Shown here piece after piece: positions 8,201 to 16,647 of a stretch of 50,225 nucleotides of DNA (within the stretch, counting starts at the first letter, position 1; every line of letters begins with the position of its first letter). Source of the DNA: Bacillota bacterium (GTDB lineage Bacteria; Bacillota; Clostridia; Acetivibrionales; DTU013); assembly GCA_023433505.1 (NCBI GenBank), contig JAEZCO010000074.1, positions 1 to 50,225 on the forward strand. Direction: 5' to 3'. Below the pieces are notes generated by a model. The model ran no database searches. It was not told the origin of the DNA and saw only the letters and a program-made list of their open reading frames with translations. Made by a program: the position numbers and the translations under genes.

Positions 8201-8863
8201 CTATTCTTTTTTCTCTCCCAGCACAAAATAATGCCATGAAACATAATCGCGATGCTCTAAAACAACATCCTGCACCTGTCTGACCGTTATTAACCTGAAT
8301 TCTTTCAGCAACTCTTTAATATCCTCAGCATCTACAAAAAAATGAGGAACATTGTTTTCAGCCCCATCCTCTATTTTCACAACCGTATTTTCATCAAGCT
8401 TTGGGAATCCGGATTCTTTATAGGTCCATGCATTTTTAGAGCAGAATGTAATGTAAAATTCTCCGCCCGCTTTAAGTACGCGTTTTATTTCCGCTATTAC
8501 TTTTATAATCCCTCTGGAGTCTGTATGGGAAATAACATGATATGCAAGCAGGCAATCAAATGTATTGTCTTCAAAGGGCAAGTTCATCATATTTCCTAAA
8601 ACAGCGCTAATCCTTAAATTTTCTTTTGCAGCCCATCCGTTTAGCCCTTCTACTGCTACACTTGAAAGGTCAACAGAATTTACTTCAAAACCGTTTTTAG
8701 CAAACTGAATTGAATGCCGTCCCCTGCCGCAGCCCAAATCAAGAAACCTGTTGAACTTCTTCTCTTTCCAGCGGTTGAGCAGGAAATAAGAACTATCCGA
8801 AGGAGTAAACCATATTTTTTCCGTGTTCCTGTCCCAATCCCAGGCTTTTGTAAGCTCCGCCAT
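8201..8863 (-). CDS. Class I SAM-dependent methyltransferase
   Basis: A 220-residue Rossmann-fold methyltransferase. Motif I is FLDLGCGRGRHSIQFAKNGF, the post-I acidic residue lies in VNSVDLS, and motif IV-like FDCLLAYHVISH follows. The substrate cannot be assigned; similarity is to the general type 11 group acting on small molecules. The ATG at 8863 is preceded by AAAGGGGA at suitable distance, which is better than the ATG nine codons upstream. It is transcribed in the same direction as its neighbours, with spacing large enough for its own promoter. Confidence 0.85.
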   Translation of the reverse strand: MAELTKAWDWDRNTEKIWFTPSDSSYFLLNRWKEKKFNRFLDLGCGRGRHSIQFAKNGFEVNSVDLSSVAVEGLNGWAAKENLRISAVLGNMMNLPFEDNTFDCLLAYHVISHTDSRGIIKVIAEIKRVLKAGGEFYITFCSKNAWTYKESGFPKLDENTVVKIEDGAENNVPHFFVDAEDIKELLKEFRLITVRQVQDVVLEHRDYVSWHYFVLGEKKE

Positions 8864-8992
8864 AATAGCGTCCCCTTTCCGTGTTTTCAAAAGTTATCCC
8901 CATTGCCAACTATATTATAGCACATTAAAGCCGTCATTTCTCTTTGCTCCAATCGCTTTTTATCCAGCATTGCTTCGGCAATTGTACCCTTT

Positions 8993-9640
8993 TTATTTTA
9001 AAACCTCAGAAATCGATTCAATAATATCTGCACCGCAGCCTTTAACCCGCTGATAGCTTTGATGACCGTTACATACGAGCAAGCAGCTGCATCCCATCTC
9101 TTCTGCTACTTCATAATCATGTAGGGTGTCTCCTATCAGGAGTACTTCATTAGGCTTTAAACCCAGCTCAGACAGAAGCTCCTTCCCTCTTTCCACTTTG
9201 CTGACTGCATAGATATTATTCAAACCTGCTATTCTTTCAAAGTAACCGTCAATATTAAGCTTACTGACTGCTTCAATCAACTCCTGTTCCTTTGAAGCTG
9301 ATAGAACTGATTGACCCATACCCAAATCGCTTATGAATTGTAATACCGTTTCCACATCAGAATGTAAGCTGAACCGATATTTATCCGAATTGAATTCTGC
9401 TATGTATTCGGCGGCAAGCTTTTCAAATGGCTCAACAATAAAATCGAATCCAAGCTGGGCATAATAATCTTTCACTGGGAAGGTAAATATGTCTTTGTAT
9501 TTTTCTTCATCAAGCAAGGGTAGATTACGCATTTTCAACAGGCTATTCATTGCATCAATAACAATACCTACATCATCGAGCAATGTGCCGTTCCAATCCC
9601 ATATAATATGTTTGTAGCTTTTACAATTATCAATTAGCAT
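8993..9640 (-). CDS. HAD-superfamily phosphatase (Gph-like)
   Basis: A 215-residue HAD hydrolase. Motif I is IIWDWNGTLLDD (nucleophile Asp), motif II is SVLSASKEQ, a conserved Lys lies in VSKVERGKELL, and motif IV is LLIGDTLHDYEVAEEMG. The helical cap between motifs I and II fits the phosphoglycolate phosphatase-like group. W in place of the common F/D context after the nucleophile (DWNGTL) is a known variant. The ATG at 9640 follows AAAGGTGAT. The substrate is unknown. It sits among small-molecule-modifying enzymes with no visible pathway link. Confidence 0.87.
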   Translation of the reverse strand: MLIDNCKSYKHIIWDWNGTLLDDVGIVIDAMNSLLKMRNLPLLDEEKYKDIFTFPVKDYYAQLGFDFIVEPFEKLAAEYIAEFNSDKYRFSLHSDVETVLQFISDLGMGQSVLSASKEQELIEAVSKLNIDGYFERIAGLNNIYAVSKVERGKELLSELGLKPNEVLLIGDTLHDYEVAEEMGCSCLLVCNGHQSYQRVKGCGADIIESISEVLK

Positions 9641-9734
9641 TGTTACTATCACCTTTAATGCAATATTCAAAGAACATCAGTTCGTATTATGATTATATTC
9701 CAATTCTGAAATACTGTAAATAGTTATTTCTTTT

Positions 9735-10748
9735 TTAAGTTTCAAAGTTTAACCAGTTCTCCAGATCATTAGCCATATCCGAATAACTCTTTATGGCTTT
9801 TATTGTTCCTGTCACTTGAGCTGTCCCTAACTTTTGTTCTTCCGCATCCGTGCATTCAATGCACAATGACCGTTTCAAGCTATATTCCAACCATTCCAGT
9901 TTGCCCAAAAATCCATTTTCTAAAACTGCTCTCCAGTTTGCATGAAGTTTTCCCTTCCTGGCTTTGTATCCGCCAATGAAAGCTAAAAACCGCTCCTTAT
10001 CAACGCCTCCAGTGTCATTCTCCGACCAATAGACTGCTGTTTCGACCAACTCATGCATAGGGTTTACAAATCCGGCAGATTCCCAGTCAATGACAATGGG
10101 GTTGTCCTGACTCCACATAACATTTTTTGGGTCTAAGTCTCTGTGGCTAATAACCATCTCTGATTCAAGCAATCTTGCCGCTTTATTTGCCAGTGCATCC
10201 CATTTATACAGATTATCTATGTTTTCAAGCACTATATTTACCCATTCTGAATCACTTTCTTGTCCCTTTTGCAAATAGTAATTCCAGTCTGTCAATTTAG
10301 TGCTCTGTTCACAACTATTTACGATACCCAGCTTAGAAAAATCGGTCATATGAATATCCGCAAGGATTGCTCCAACTTTTACACAATTGTTTATATTCAC
10401 TTCACTTGGTTTCAGGCTATTGCCTTCTATCCAAGCAAACACAAGATAGAATTGGTTGTCCAAATCCTGAATTGATGTTCCATTAATGATCTTTGCCGGC
10501 ATGGCGGGAACATTTTTGGCAACCAAATTACTGATTTTCTCAGAGTTGATGTAATTTTTTATCACTTTTGGCCTGAGCATTATCTGAGGGTTTAGGGCTT
10601 TTACCGCATACTTTCCCTGGAAGGTTTCTACGGCATACATTCTGTGCAGAAGCCCACCCGGAATTGCTTCAGGAGCTCCGGATAAAGTACCAAGATTCAA
10701 GTTATTGCACAACTTCTCAAATTGCAGATTATACTGTACTTCACTCAT
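9735..10748 (-). CDS. APH-family phosphotransferase / kinase-like protein
   Basis: A 337-residue protein-kinase-fold phosphotransferase. The nucleotide-binding N-lobe includes YAVKALNPQ. The catalytic loop is VISHRDLDPKNVMW near residue 200 (Brenner motif HxDxxxxN), and the metal-binding segment is PIVIDWESAGF. These residues are intact, so it is probably active. The family includes aminoglycoside, choline, homoserine and fructosamine kinases, and the substrate here is not evident. It should not be called a resistance gene on this evidence. The ATG start is adequate. Confidence 0.85.
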   Translation of the reverse strand: MSEVQYNLQFEKLCNNLNLGTLSGAPEAIPGGLLHRMYAVETFQGKYAVKALNPQIMLRPKVIKNYINSEKISNLVAKNVPAMPAKIINGTSIQDLDNQFYLVFAWIEGNSLKPSEVNINNCVKVGAILADIHMTDFSKLGIVNSCEQSTKLTDWNYYLQKGQESDSEWVNIVLENIDNLYKWDALANKAARLLESEMVISHRDLDPKNVMWSQDNPIVIDWESAGFVNPMHELVETAVYWSENDTGGVDKERFLAFIGGYKARKGKLHANWRAVLENGFLGKLEWLEYSLKRSLCIECTDAEEQKLGTAQVTGTIKAIKSYSDMANDLENWLNFET

Positions 10749-10816
10749 TATTTTGCAATTCCCTTATAACCAATATTTGCATTATCAAATTAAATAAGTC
10801 CTTTCAACCGCCGTAA

Positions 10817-11338
10817 TTAATAATTTTCATTGTAAATTGTTCCGTTTGGCGCTGATTCATATTTTTCAATATGCTTCATGGCATTTTCAACGTAGTCTTT
10901 GTTCTGGAAGGTGTTGAAACAATAATTCACCATTATATGAAAGTCATTTGCAAGTTTCCAGGCTACTGAATCATTGTTAAAAGGTAAAGCTTTCAGAAGA
11001 AACAATTTTTCAAATGATATGACTTTAAACTTATCATACTCTTTTGCATCTTCGGAATAAAAATCATAATCAAACCGATACACGCTCCTAAACAACTCAT
11101 ACCGGCCAACCAAAAGCCCCAGGTCTCCCCACATGTCCTTCCTGTTATCAGGAAATTTTTTTGCCAGCGCTTGATAGTCTTCATTTGTAATAATGAAATC
11201 AAAATCCGAGCCTCGTTTTCTCAATCCGTAATACTCCATTGCCGCTCCGCCATGGATAATTGGCTTTGATGAAAAAGAAATACCGAGTAAAGAAATGTCA
11301 ATTTCATTTTCCAAATTTCCTATATTGCCAGTTATCAT
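10817..11338 (-). CDS. Nucleotidyltransferase-like protein
   Basis: A 173-residue protein with HGGAAMEYYGLRKRGSDFDF, which resembles the GS-x-D-x-D active site of minimal nucleotidyltransferases in the AbiEii/MNT-type group. The remainder is helical, with no second domain. It may be a stand-alone nucleotidyltransferase modifying a small molecule, RNA or protein. No cognate antitoxin-like gene abuts it, so a toxin role is not supported. The start is ATG with AGGATG upstream, part of GGAGGATG. Confidence 0.65.
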   Translation of the reverse strand: MITGNIGNLENEIDISLLGISFSSKPIIHGGAAMEYYGLRKRGSDFDFIITNEDYQALAKKFPDNRKDMWGDLGLLVGRYELFRSVYRFDYDFYSEDAKEYDKFKVISFEKLFLLKALPFNNDSVAWKLANDFHIMVNYCFNTFQNKDYVENAMKHIEKYESAPNGTIYNENY

Positions 11339-11398
11339 AAAACATCCTCCTTCAGGGCAATCTTCTTACTGAATTTGTATCTGCTAAACAAAAAATGA

Positions 11399-11848
11399 TT
11401 ATTCCGTAATAGGTTCACCAAGTACTTTTTTCAAGTTATTTAATATTTCATTATCACTTCCTGCATATCCGACAATCAACCTCCCCTGTTTATAAAAATG
11501 AGGCTTGTCAATCCAGTCTATCTTTGTATTTCCAATAGTAAAGCCGTCTTTTGAAATTGTCTCTGCTTGAGAAACGGCAGTGTTTTTATCAGGAAACTCA
11601 TAAACAGAAATTCTCTGACCATTTATATCAACGAATTGGGGATATACTGAAAAGAAAGTATACTTGGTTTCATTTTCGGTCAACTCAATTTCATCGATTT
11701 TATACCCCGAGGACTTAAGCTCGCCAATAAGTTTATTATAGCTCATTTCTGAACTTCCTTTAGTTGATGATCCCAAATGACAACCTGACATTAAAATAGC
11801 TATGAATAGTGCCATCAAACCAATGGCTACTCCTGTTATAATCTTCAT
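11399..11848 (-). CDS. Small lipoprotein of unknown function
   Basis: A 149-residue protein with a type II signal peptide: a hydrophobic h-region (VAIGLMALFIAIL) ending in the lipobox MSGC with the modifiable Cys at about residue 23. The mature part is about 125 residues, beta-rich and hydrophilic, with no motif I recognise. It is expected to be anchored to the outer face of the cytoplasmic membrane. GGAGAGAAGTC precedes the ATG. Confidence 0.75.
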   Translation of the reverse strand: MKIITGVAIGLMALFIAILMSGCHLGSSTKGSSEMSYNKLIGELKSSGYKIDEIELTENETKYTFFSVYPQFVDINGQRISVYEFPDKNTAVSQAETISKDGFTIGNTKIDWIDKPHFYKQGRLIVGYAGSDNEILNNLKKVLGEPITE

Positions 11849-11948
11849 GACTTCTCTCCTATTTCATTTATATTCCAAAAATAAGACGAATAATTCAATC
11901 TGAAAGTTTCATATATCGATGTTTTCTGAGCATTATTGTTGTTTAGCT

Positions 11949-12041
11949 TTACTTCATTAAAGTGTTCTGGATTATTCCAGCTTCAATGAGGTAATCCTCT
12001 TTCCATTTATGATCACGGGGACCACTCCATGCTTCTAACAT
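11949..12041 (-). pseudogene. Short gene fragment, unknown family
   Basis: A 30-codon frame starting MLEAWSGPRDHKWKEDYL has protein-like composition (W, R, K, D mix) and ends 13 bp before the DUF362 stop codon region. No ribosome site is seen. It may be the C-terminal remnant of a lost gene, or chance. Confidence 0.25.
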
Positions 12042-12053
12042 TTGATTCCACAG

Positions 12054-12797
12054 TCATTTTAATCCCCCAATTAACATTTGCAGGTATTCTGGAATCTTAT
12101 GGCGGGGAAAGTGGTTCTGCAATACATACATATCTAGTTCTATCGCATTATCTCCAACCAATATGTCTGTCATCATGAACTCTCTCTTCTGTTCGTCCAT
12201 TGCCATACCGCCGTTAATAAAGAAATCAAAAGGTGCGTACTGATGAACTGCTTGAAATATATTCGCTACGGAGGTATGCAAATCAACATGCACACGAGGC
12301 CGCCAGGTGGTTGCAGTATCTCCGATTTGGTACATTCTCCTCGGGACAATTCCTACAAAAAGCTTAACATTGTTGGAGAATATCATCTCAGGACGTTTTG
12401 AGGTAGCAGGTATTCCGATTCTCACTCCAAAGTTCTTTAAAAGCTTTGGCAGAAAATGTTCTTCACTGTTGACTACGACCTTATCTACTTCATCATTATC
12501 CAGGTCAATGACTTGCACCTTATATTTTTCAATCACTTCACCCAGACCTGAATGCTCGAGGTTACTTCTTAAATACCCATTGGCACACTCTCCAATAGTA
12601 CAGGAACCCCCATAGAGACTAATATAATGAATGATTTGCGACAATAATAAAGGGTCAGTACGGGGATGCCCAGGTTCTGCAGGTCGTGCCATATTAATCT
12701 TTATAAATACAGAATGATGCCGAACTACTGCTTCACGTATTCCGGTATTATCAAACTGCAATTCAATTGACTCTTTCATTTTAACCTTGTATATCAT
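12054..12797 (-). CDS. DUF362 domain protein
   Basis: A 247-residue protein resembling the DUF362 family: FIKINMARPAEPGHPRTDP, then a glycine-rich segment YGGSCTIGECANGYL, then VQVIDLDNDE. Many DUF362 proteins carry ferredoxin clusters; none is visible here, since only two Cys occur close together. The biochemical role is unknown. The ATG at 12797 is preferred because AGAGGG lies 4 nt upstream, directly after the stop of the VOC gene 8 bp away; the upstream in-frame ATG overlaps that gene without a site. The two genes probably share a transcript. Confidence 0.65.
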   Translation of the reverse strand: MIYKVKMKESIELQFDNTGIREAVVRHHSVFIKINMARPAEPGHPRTDPLLLSQIIHYISLYGGSCTIGECANGYLRSNLEHSGLGEVIEKYKVQVIDLDNDEVDKVVVNSEEHFLPKLLKNFGVRIGIPATSKRPEMIFSNNVKLFVGIVPRRMYQIGDTATTWRPRVHVDLHTSVANIFQAVHQYAPFDFFINGGMAMDEQKREFMMTDILVGDNAIELDMYVLQNHFPRHKIPEYLQMLIGGLK

Positions 12798-12805
12798 TTT
12801 TCCCT

Positions 12806-13183
12806 CTATACAAAAAGGCACCACCTAATGCCAAACTTATCAATAAAATCTGTCATCAACGAACTAAACTCACATGGACCTAAGGGAAAAAGGATTTCGC
12901 TGCCCTCTTTAAGTATCTCAAAAGCTTGTTTAACCTTATTCTCATTTCCTTTACCATAATGAAAGCAAAACTGCATTGTATTGCCTGTAATCCTTTTATC
13001 CATAGCATCATTCGCCTCGGCTACTGCCAGGGTATGACCATCAATATCAAGTTCCGCATGATAGAATGAGCCCTCAGAGCTTTTTACATTATAACCCAAA
13101 ATACCGTTAAAAGCTCTTAGATACAGCTCTACAGCCTCTCCACTCCCTATTGCATAAATTTGCATCATTGACCTTTTCATCAT
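12806..13183 (-). CDS. VOC (glyoxalase/PhnB-like) family protein
   Basis: A 125-residue single-module vicinal oxygen chelate protein. The PhnB-like pattern is visible: AVELYLRAFNGILGY, then SFYHAELDIDGHTLAVAEAN, then a second half ending PLGPCEFSSLMTDFIDKFGIRW. Such proteins dimerise into metal-binding barrels. No reaction can be assigned, and many close relatives lack known activity. GAAGGAGG lies just upstream of the tandem ATG starts. The DUF362 gene follows 8 bp downstream. Confidence 0.8.
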   Translation of the reverse strand: MMKRSMMQIYAIGSGEAVELYLRAFNGILGYNVKSSEGSFYHAELDIDGHTLAVAEANDAMDKRITGNTMQFCFHYGKGNENKVKQAFEILKEGSEILFPLGPCEFSSLMTDFIDKFGIRWCLFV

Positions 13184-13219
13184 ATGCCTCCTTCACCAAA
13201 TAAGCTGTATGGGAAATAC

Positions 13220-14017
13220 CTATGCCTTTGTAGAGATGAACAATCCTGTTTCCTTGGGAATATGAATAGCCCCTTCCTTTTGTCGGATGCTTTCAAGATA
13301 ATCATATAAGCCATTTATGTCATTTTCAGAGTAGCTTGAAATAGAAATTGTAGATTTTAGCCAGTCTATTAAGTCCTGTGTTTCAGTGATTGATAATGAA
13401 TCTTCATAATCACATCTTTGAACGTCGTCAAAGTATCCGTTTAATATTTCCCTTCCATTTTGGAGGTTAAATAAAAAGTTTTTTGTGAAAAAATTCGAAT
13501 TAGGATTAACCTGCTTGAAGGCATTATGCAGAAATGTTCTCATTCCGCCATTCCCGTTTGTTGCTGAATAAAATACACCTCCGCTTCTTAAAATTCTTTT
13601 GACCCCGGAAAGAGCCTTTGACAACTCGGGAACATGATATAGCATGTGATTTGCAATGACAACATCAAAACAGTTATCCGCAAATGGTATATTCTGAATA
13701 TCTATAGTCTGTACCAACAGATTTTTATGGTTTGAATACTTTTCCCATACACTTTTTACCATACCTTCTGATAAATCCGACAAAACTATAATACAATCCG
13801 ATGGTAGCTGTTGGATACGGTTTTGCCATTGCTCACCGGTACCACACCCTAATTCCAATATACGGTTACTATTTGAAAACTGATATTTTTCAAACAGCCA
13901 AGGAATAAAACCCTGTTTATTTGTACTATGTTTCGCATGTAGATTGATTCTGACTGATAAATTGCTGTCATTTCTGTATTGCTCTTTGACATTTTCAATT
14001 CTATCCAATGAAGACAT
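13220..14017 (-). CDS. Class I SAM-dependent methyltransferase
   Basis: A 265-residue methyltransferase. Motif I is ILELGCGTGEQWQNR, the acidic post-I residue is in IVLSDLSEGM, and FDVVIANHMLYHVPE matches the type 11 motif IV region. It carries an extra N-terminal segment of about 50 residues and a C-terminal 80-residue extension (EILNGYFDDVQ and onward). The substrate is unknown. The ATG at 14017 has a GGGGG string nearby. It ends the first accessory run before the mobile region. Confidence 0.85.
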   Translation of the reverse strand: MSSLDRIENVKEQYRNDSNLSVRINLHAKHSTNKQGFIPWLFEKYQFSNSNRILELGCGTGEQWQNRIQQLPSDCIIVLSDLSEGMVKSVWEKYSNHKNLLVQTIDIQNIPFADNCFDVVIANHMLYHVPELSKALSGVKRILRSGGVFYSATNGNGGMRTFLHNAFKQVNPNSNFFTKNFLFNLQNGREILNGYFDDVQRCDYEDSLSITETQDLIDWLKSTISISSYSENDINGLYDYLESIRQKEGAIHIPKETGLFISTKA

Positions 14018-14044
14018 GACAATATCCCCCCGAATTCGTAGAAT

Positions 14045-14341
14045 TTGAGTGTAGCGCTCCTAATGATGGTCTTGGTAAACTATGGTTGGCTAAACAAATT
14101 TTATGAAAGGAGCAACCACAATGGAATTATACCATGTTGGCTAGAAAAAAGGAAAGGAATTGTCAAAGTATCAACCGGGCGTGTAAAACTGTGGCAAAGA
14201 GGTACGCAGGTACTAAGATGGCTTTCGTGCGGATTTATTGCGGTAGAAAAGAAGTTTAAAAAGTTTAATGGCTATAAATTAATACCAGTCCAAATCATTT
14301 TTAATGAGGAATTTCGATATTTATGTTTTTACGGGCTGTAA
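14045..14341 (+). pseudogene. Possible transposase remnant
   Basis: The frame reads RGTQVLRWLSCGFIAVEKKF followed by a GYKLIP string, which resembles the conserved tail of short transposase-like proteins. Another frame holds ATGGAATTATACCATG (MELYHV), like the start of IS200-type proteins, followed at once by a stop. No intact gene is present. Identification rests on recalled motif shape only. Confidence 0.3.
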
Positions 14342-14416
14342 AGTTTTACCTCCAAGATACCGATAATATATAAAGATATAAAGGCCAAAATATAAAATAA
14401 TAACAGAGGTGCTATT

Positions 14417-15109
14417 ATGGAGATTTCTGGTGCTGCTTCCAAATACAATTATAATGCTTTTTTTACTAAAAACGAAAATGACGGAAACAAAATCTTTTCA
14501 GAGATACTGGAGAAGAAAAACCATTCCAATATGAGTGCAAAGCAATTTTTATCAACGTTAACGCCAAATGAGCTTTATACTATTCAAAAGGCTAACGGTC
14601 TTGCAAATTCAATAAGAGTGAATATATTAAGTGGCGAAGGAGCTGAAAATTTGTTTTTAAGGCCGTTAGGCACTGATAAGCTTGTTGATTTAAACAATGA
14701 TGGTGTTGTAGAAATAGGAGAGGGTAAGGGAATGTTTTTCCCGCCTCCAAATGCCCCAGCCAGCGTTAAATCAGCATGGGAAGAAGCAACTAAAGGGATG
14801 TCATTTGGTGAGAAGTCACATATAATGGCAAAATTTCGGGCAGAACAATTGTCTGCTAATTTTTTCACAGGCTCAGATGGGTTAACCCATCTGCATGAAA
14901 TTGGAGAAGCTGGCTGGCAAAATATATTTGGCAGCACAGTTGAGTCATACTTGAATCTTTTCGATAAAATTATTTACAACATTGACCATCCGCTAGCCGC
15001 ACCTGATAGTAAGCAGAGAAAAATTGATGAGTTTGTGAAAAGGACATTGTCAAATGTTATTGACAAAATACCTCGCCGTTCCATCTATGAAGCGGCAATG
15101 CCTAAATGA
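14417..15109 (+). CDS. Unknown protein with EF-hand-like loop, C-terminus cut by mobile element
   Basis: A 230-residue soluble protein with no family I recognise. Residues 94-105 (DLNNDGVVEIGE) fit the 12-residue EF-hand calcium loop spacing, as also seen in dockerins. A helical region (WEEATKGMSFGEKSHIMAKF) follows. GAGGTGC lies upstream of the ATG. The final codons (AAMPK and stop) coincide with relaxase-derived sequence on the other strand, so the natural C-terminus was probably replaced by the insertion near 15087. Confidence 0.6.
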   Translation: MEISGAASKYNYNAFFTKNENDGNKIFSEILEKKNHSNMSAKQFLSTLTPNELYTIQKANGLANSIRVNILSGEGAENLFLRPLGTDKLVDLNNDGVVEIGEGKGMFFPPPNAPASVKSAWEEATKGMSFGEKSHIMAKFRAEQLSANFFTGSDGLTHLHEIGEAGWQNIFGSTVESYLNLFDKIIYNIDHPLAAPDSKQRKIDEFVKRTLSNVIDKIPRRSIYEAAMPK

Positions 15110-15775
15110 ACGGTGGGGATTTGGTCTATTCCTTGCCGTTCATAGCAGCGGTGGTCTATCCGCTCGGCGTGGCTGTTCTTCTCCAAAAAGCGGTTGCAGA
15201 TTTCAGCCCAGCCACCATTCCTCGGCTTTGGTCTGCTCGTTCCAGCCGGTGGCAGGAATGGATTTGCATTTGTACTGCCGCTTTTTCGGGTCATAGATTT
15301 TGTTACCGTCCTTGTCAAGAATGTACTCCTTTTTCTGCTTCGCGCCCCATGTTTTTTCTTTGGTGAATGGGCGCATGGTGAGCATGATATGGGCATGGGG
15401 GTTGCCGCAGCCTGTGTCGTGCAGGCAAATGTCGGCGCACATTCCCGCCGATACAAAATGACGGTTTACATACTCACGGACAAGTGAAATATTTTGCTCC
15501 TGTGTGAGTTCAACGGGCAGGGCAATTTCAATCTCTCTGGCAAGCTGTGCGTTTTTCGCCTTTTCGATTTTCTCCACGGCGTTCCACAAAACGGCTCTAT
15601 CCGAATACTTGGCGGGGGCATTGTCGGGCAGTAAAATCTCGGTATGGACTACGCCGCCCTTGCGGGTGTAGTCGTGGGTTACTCCTTCATATTCATTCGT
15701 GATGGTCTGCCCCGCGCGATAAGCCGCCGGCGCAACTGCGGACTTGCCTTTGCCACGGCTGATAGATTGCGATAG
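15085..15775 (-). pseudogene. MobA/MobL-type relaxase remnant (frameshifted, truncated)
   Basis: The frame contains the family hallmarks ISRGKGKSAVAPAAYRAG, then LTQEQNISLVREYVNRHFV and the histidine triad region GCGNPHAHIMLTMRP. After TKAEEW (about 15210) the reading frame shifts to WAEICNRFLE, DHRCYERQGIDQIPTVHLG and then a stop, far short of a full relaxase. The N-terminus before ISRGKGK is also unlike relaxases and lacks the start region. An intact protein would nick oriT to begin DNA transfer; this copy is dead. Confidence 0.85.
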
Positions 15776-15875
15776 TGAGCCTCCTTTCGGTTTTCGTTGA
15801 ATATATAAATGATGGAGTGATATAATTAAGGTGCTAAAGCTGACAGAAGCTAAACGATGATTGTGAGGTGTTACC

Positions 15876-16010
15876 ATGCTGAAAAAGGATGAGTTGTTTC
15901 CAAAAGAGGTAGAACACAAACGCAAGTTTGGATTGCGCTTATTTAATGTTGGCGGCCGCATTAGGAAAGACAAAGCTGATAAAGATAAAAAAGCAGACAA
16001 CCCAAAATAG
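15876..16010 (+). CDS. Small basic protein of 44 residues
   Basis: The frame MLKKDELFPKEVEHKRKFGL continues with LRLFNVGGRIRKDKADK and ends in a lysine-rich tail. GTGAGGTG lies 5 nt before the ATG, an in-frame TGA lies just upstream, and a strong terminator follows 45 bp after the stop, so it has the layout of a real gene. The RLFNVGGRI string resembles the end of some transposases, so a remnant is the alternative. Confidence 0.4.
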   Translation: MLKKDELFPKEVEHKRKFGLRLFNVGGRIRKDKADKDKKADNPK

Positions 16011-16054
16011 CAACAGGCCAACATACTGCATTTAAATGAATATGACAGCAAGTG

Positions 16055-16088
16055 GGCTGGGGAAATTAATTCCCCAGCCGTTTCCTTT
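16055..16088 (+). terminator. Rho-independent terminator after the 44-aa gene
   Basis: Ten-base arms GGCTGGGGAA and TTCCCCAGCC with a 5-nt loop, followed by GTTTCCTTTT on the plus strand. Confidence 0.7.
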
Positions 16089-16127
16089 TGTGCCGACAGG
16101 CACAAAACGCCCTCGGCAGATCGCACG

Positions 16128-16147
16128 ATACCACATTCATGTGGTAT
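16128..16147. other. Palindrome beside mobilization genes, oriT candidate
   Basis: ATACCACAT-tc-ATGTGGTAT is a 9-bp perfect inverted repeat between the relaxase remnant and DUF3847. Inverted repeats beside mob genes often mark the transfer origin; the nick site cannot be seen. Confidence 0.35.
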
Positions 16148-16183
16148 ATAAATGCGCCCTTAGCCTAAAGCAAGGGTAAGGGA

Positions 16184-16543
16184 TTAACCCGATACCCTTG
16201 CGCCGTTGCCCTCGCTCTTGCTCTCGCCAGTGTCGGTAAGCGCCGCCGTTCCTGCGGTCTGCGGCTCAGTTGCGGCGGCGGTCTGCGCGGTCAATCCGTC
16301 CAGTATGCGGCGGCTGTGTTCAGTGACAAGGGCCTTTTCAAGAAAGGTTTTGAATTGCTCATCTGTGAGGCGGATGGTGTCGGGGATAAGGCTTTCAAAT
16401 AGTCCCATACGGCTACAAAGGCGTTTTGTCCTGCTCTTGCGTTCCTGTAATTTTTGTACTTGCATAAGCCGTTTCATGCTGTTTTGTTCCTGCTCGATTT
16501 TCTGTTTTGCTTCGGTAATTCTTTCGTCAATCGTCTTTGCCAT
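16184..16543 (-). CDS. DUF3847-type mobile element protein
   Basis: A 119-residue, strongly charged helical protein (ITEAKQKIEQEQNSMKRLMQ, then LQERKSRTKRLCSRMGLFES) with a low-complexity Ala/Thr/Glu tail. This pattern matches the DUF3847 proteins encoded beside MobA/MobL relaxases in Firmicutes elements, probably accessory to mobilization. The ATG at 16543 follows AAAGGAG; an upstream extension is unlikely. It has lost its working relaxase partner but is itself intact. Confidence 0.8.
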   Translation of the reverse strand: MAKTIDERITEAKQKIEQEQNSMKRLMQVQKLQERKSRTKRLCSRMGLFESLIPDTIRLTDEQFKTFLEKALVTEHSRRILDGLTAQTAAATEPQTAGTAALTDTGESKSEGNGARVSG

Positions 16544-16576
16544 AATGAAAAACTCCTTTTTGTTTTTGGGCAAATG

Positions 16577-16611
16577 AAAAGAGCAGTCGAATTAGTTTCA
16601 ACTGCTCTTTT
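16577..16611. terminator. Bidirectional hairpin between anti-sigma and DUF3847 genes
   Basis: Eleven-base arms AAAAGAGCAGT and ACTGCTCTTTT flank a 13-nt loop. A and T runs on both sides permit function on either strand; it lies just after the anti-sigma-like gene. Confidence 0.7.
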
Positions 16612-16647
16612 CGATTATAGGTTTTGGGTCTGAATGTACTGTATATA

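Noticed and set aside
9735..10748. Aminoglycoside resistance gene
   Set aside because: Only the general phosphotransferase motifs are present; substrate cannot be inferred.
10817..11338. Nucleotidyltransferase toxin of a toxin-antitoxin pair
   Set aside because: No small antitoxin-type gene abuts it, and neighbours are spaced by more than 50 bp.
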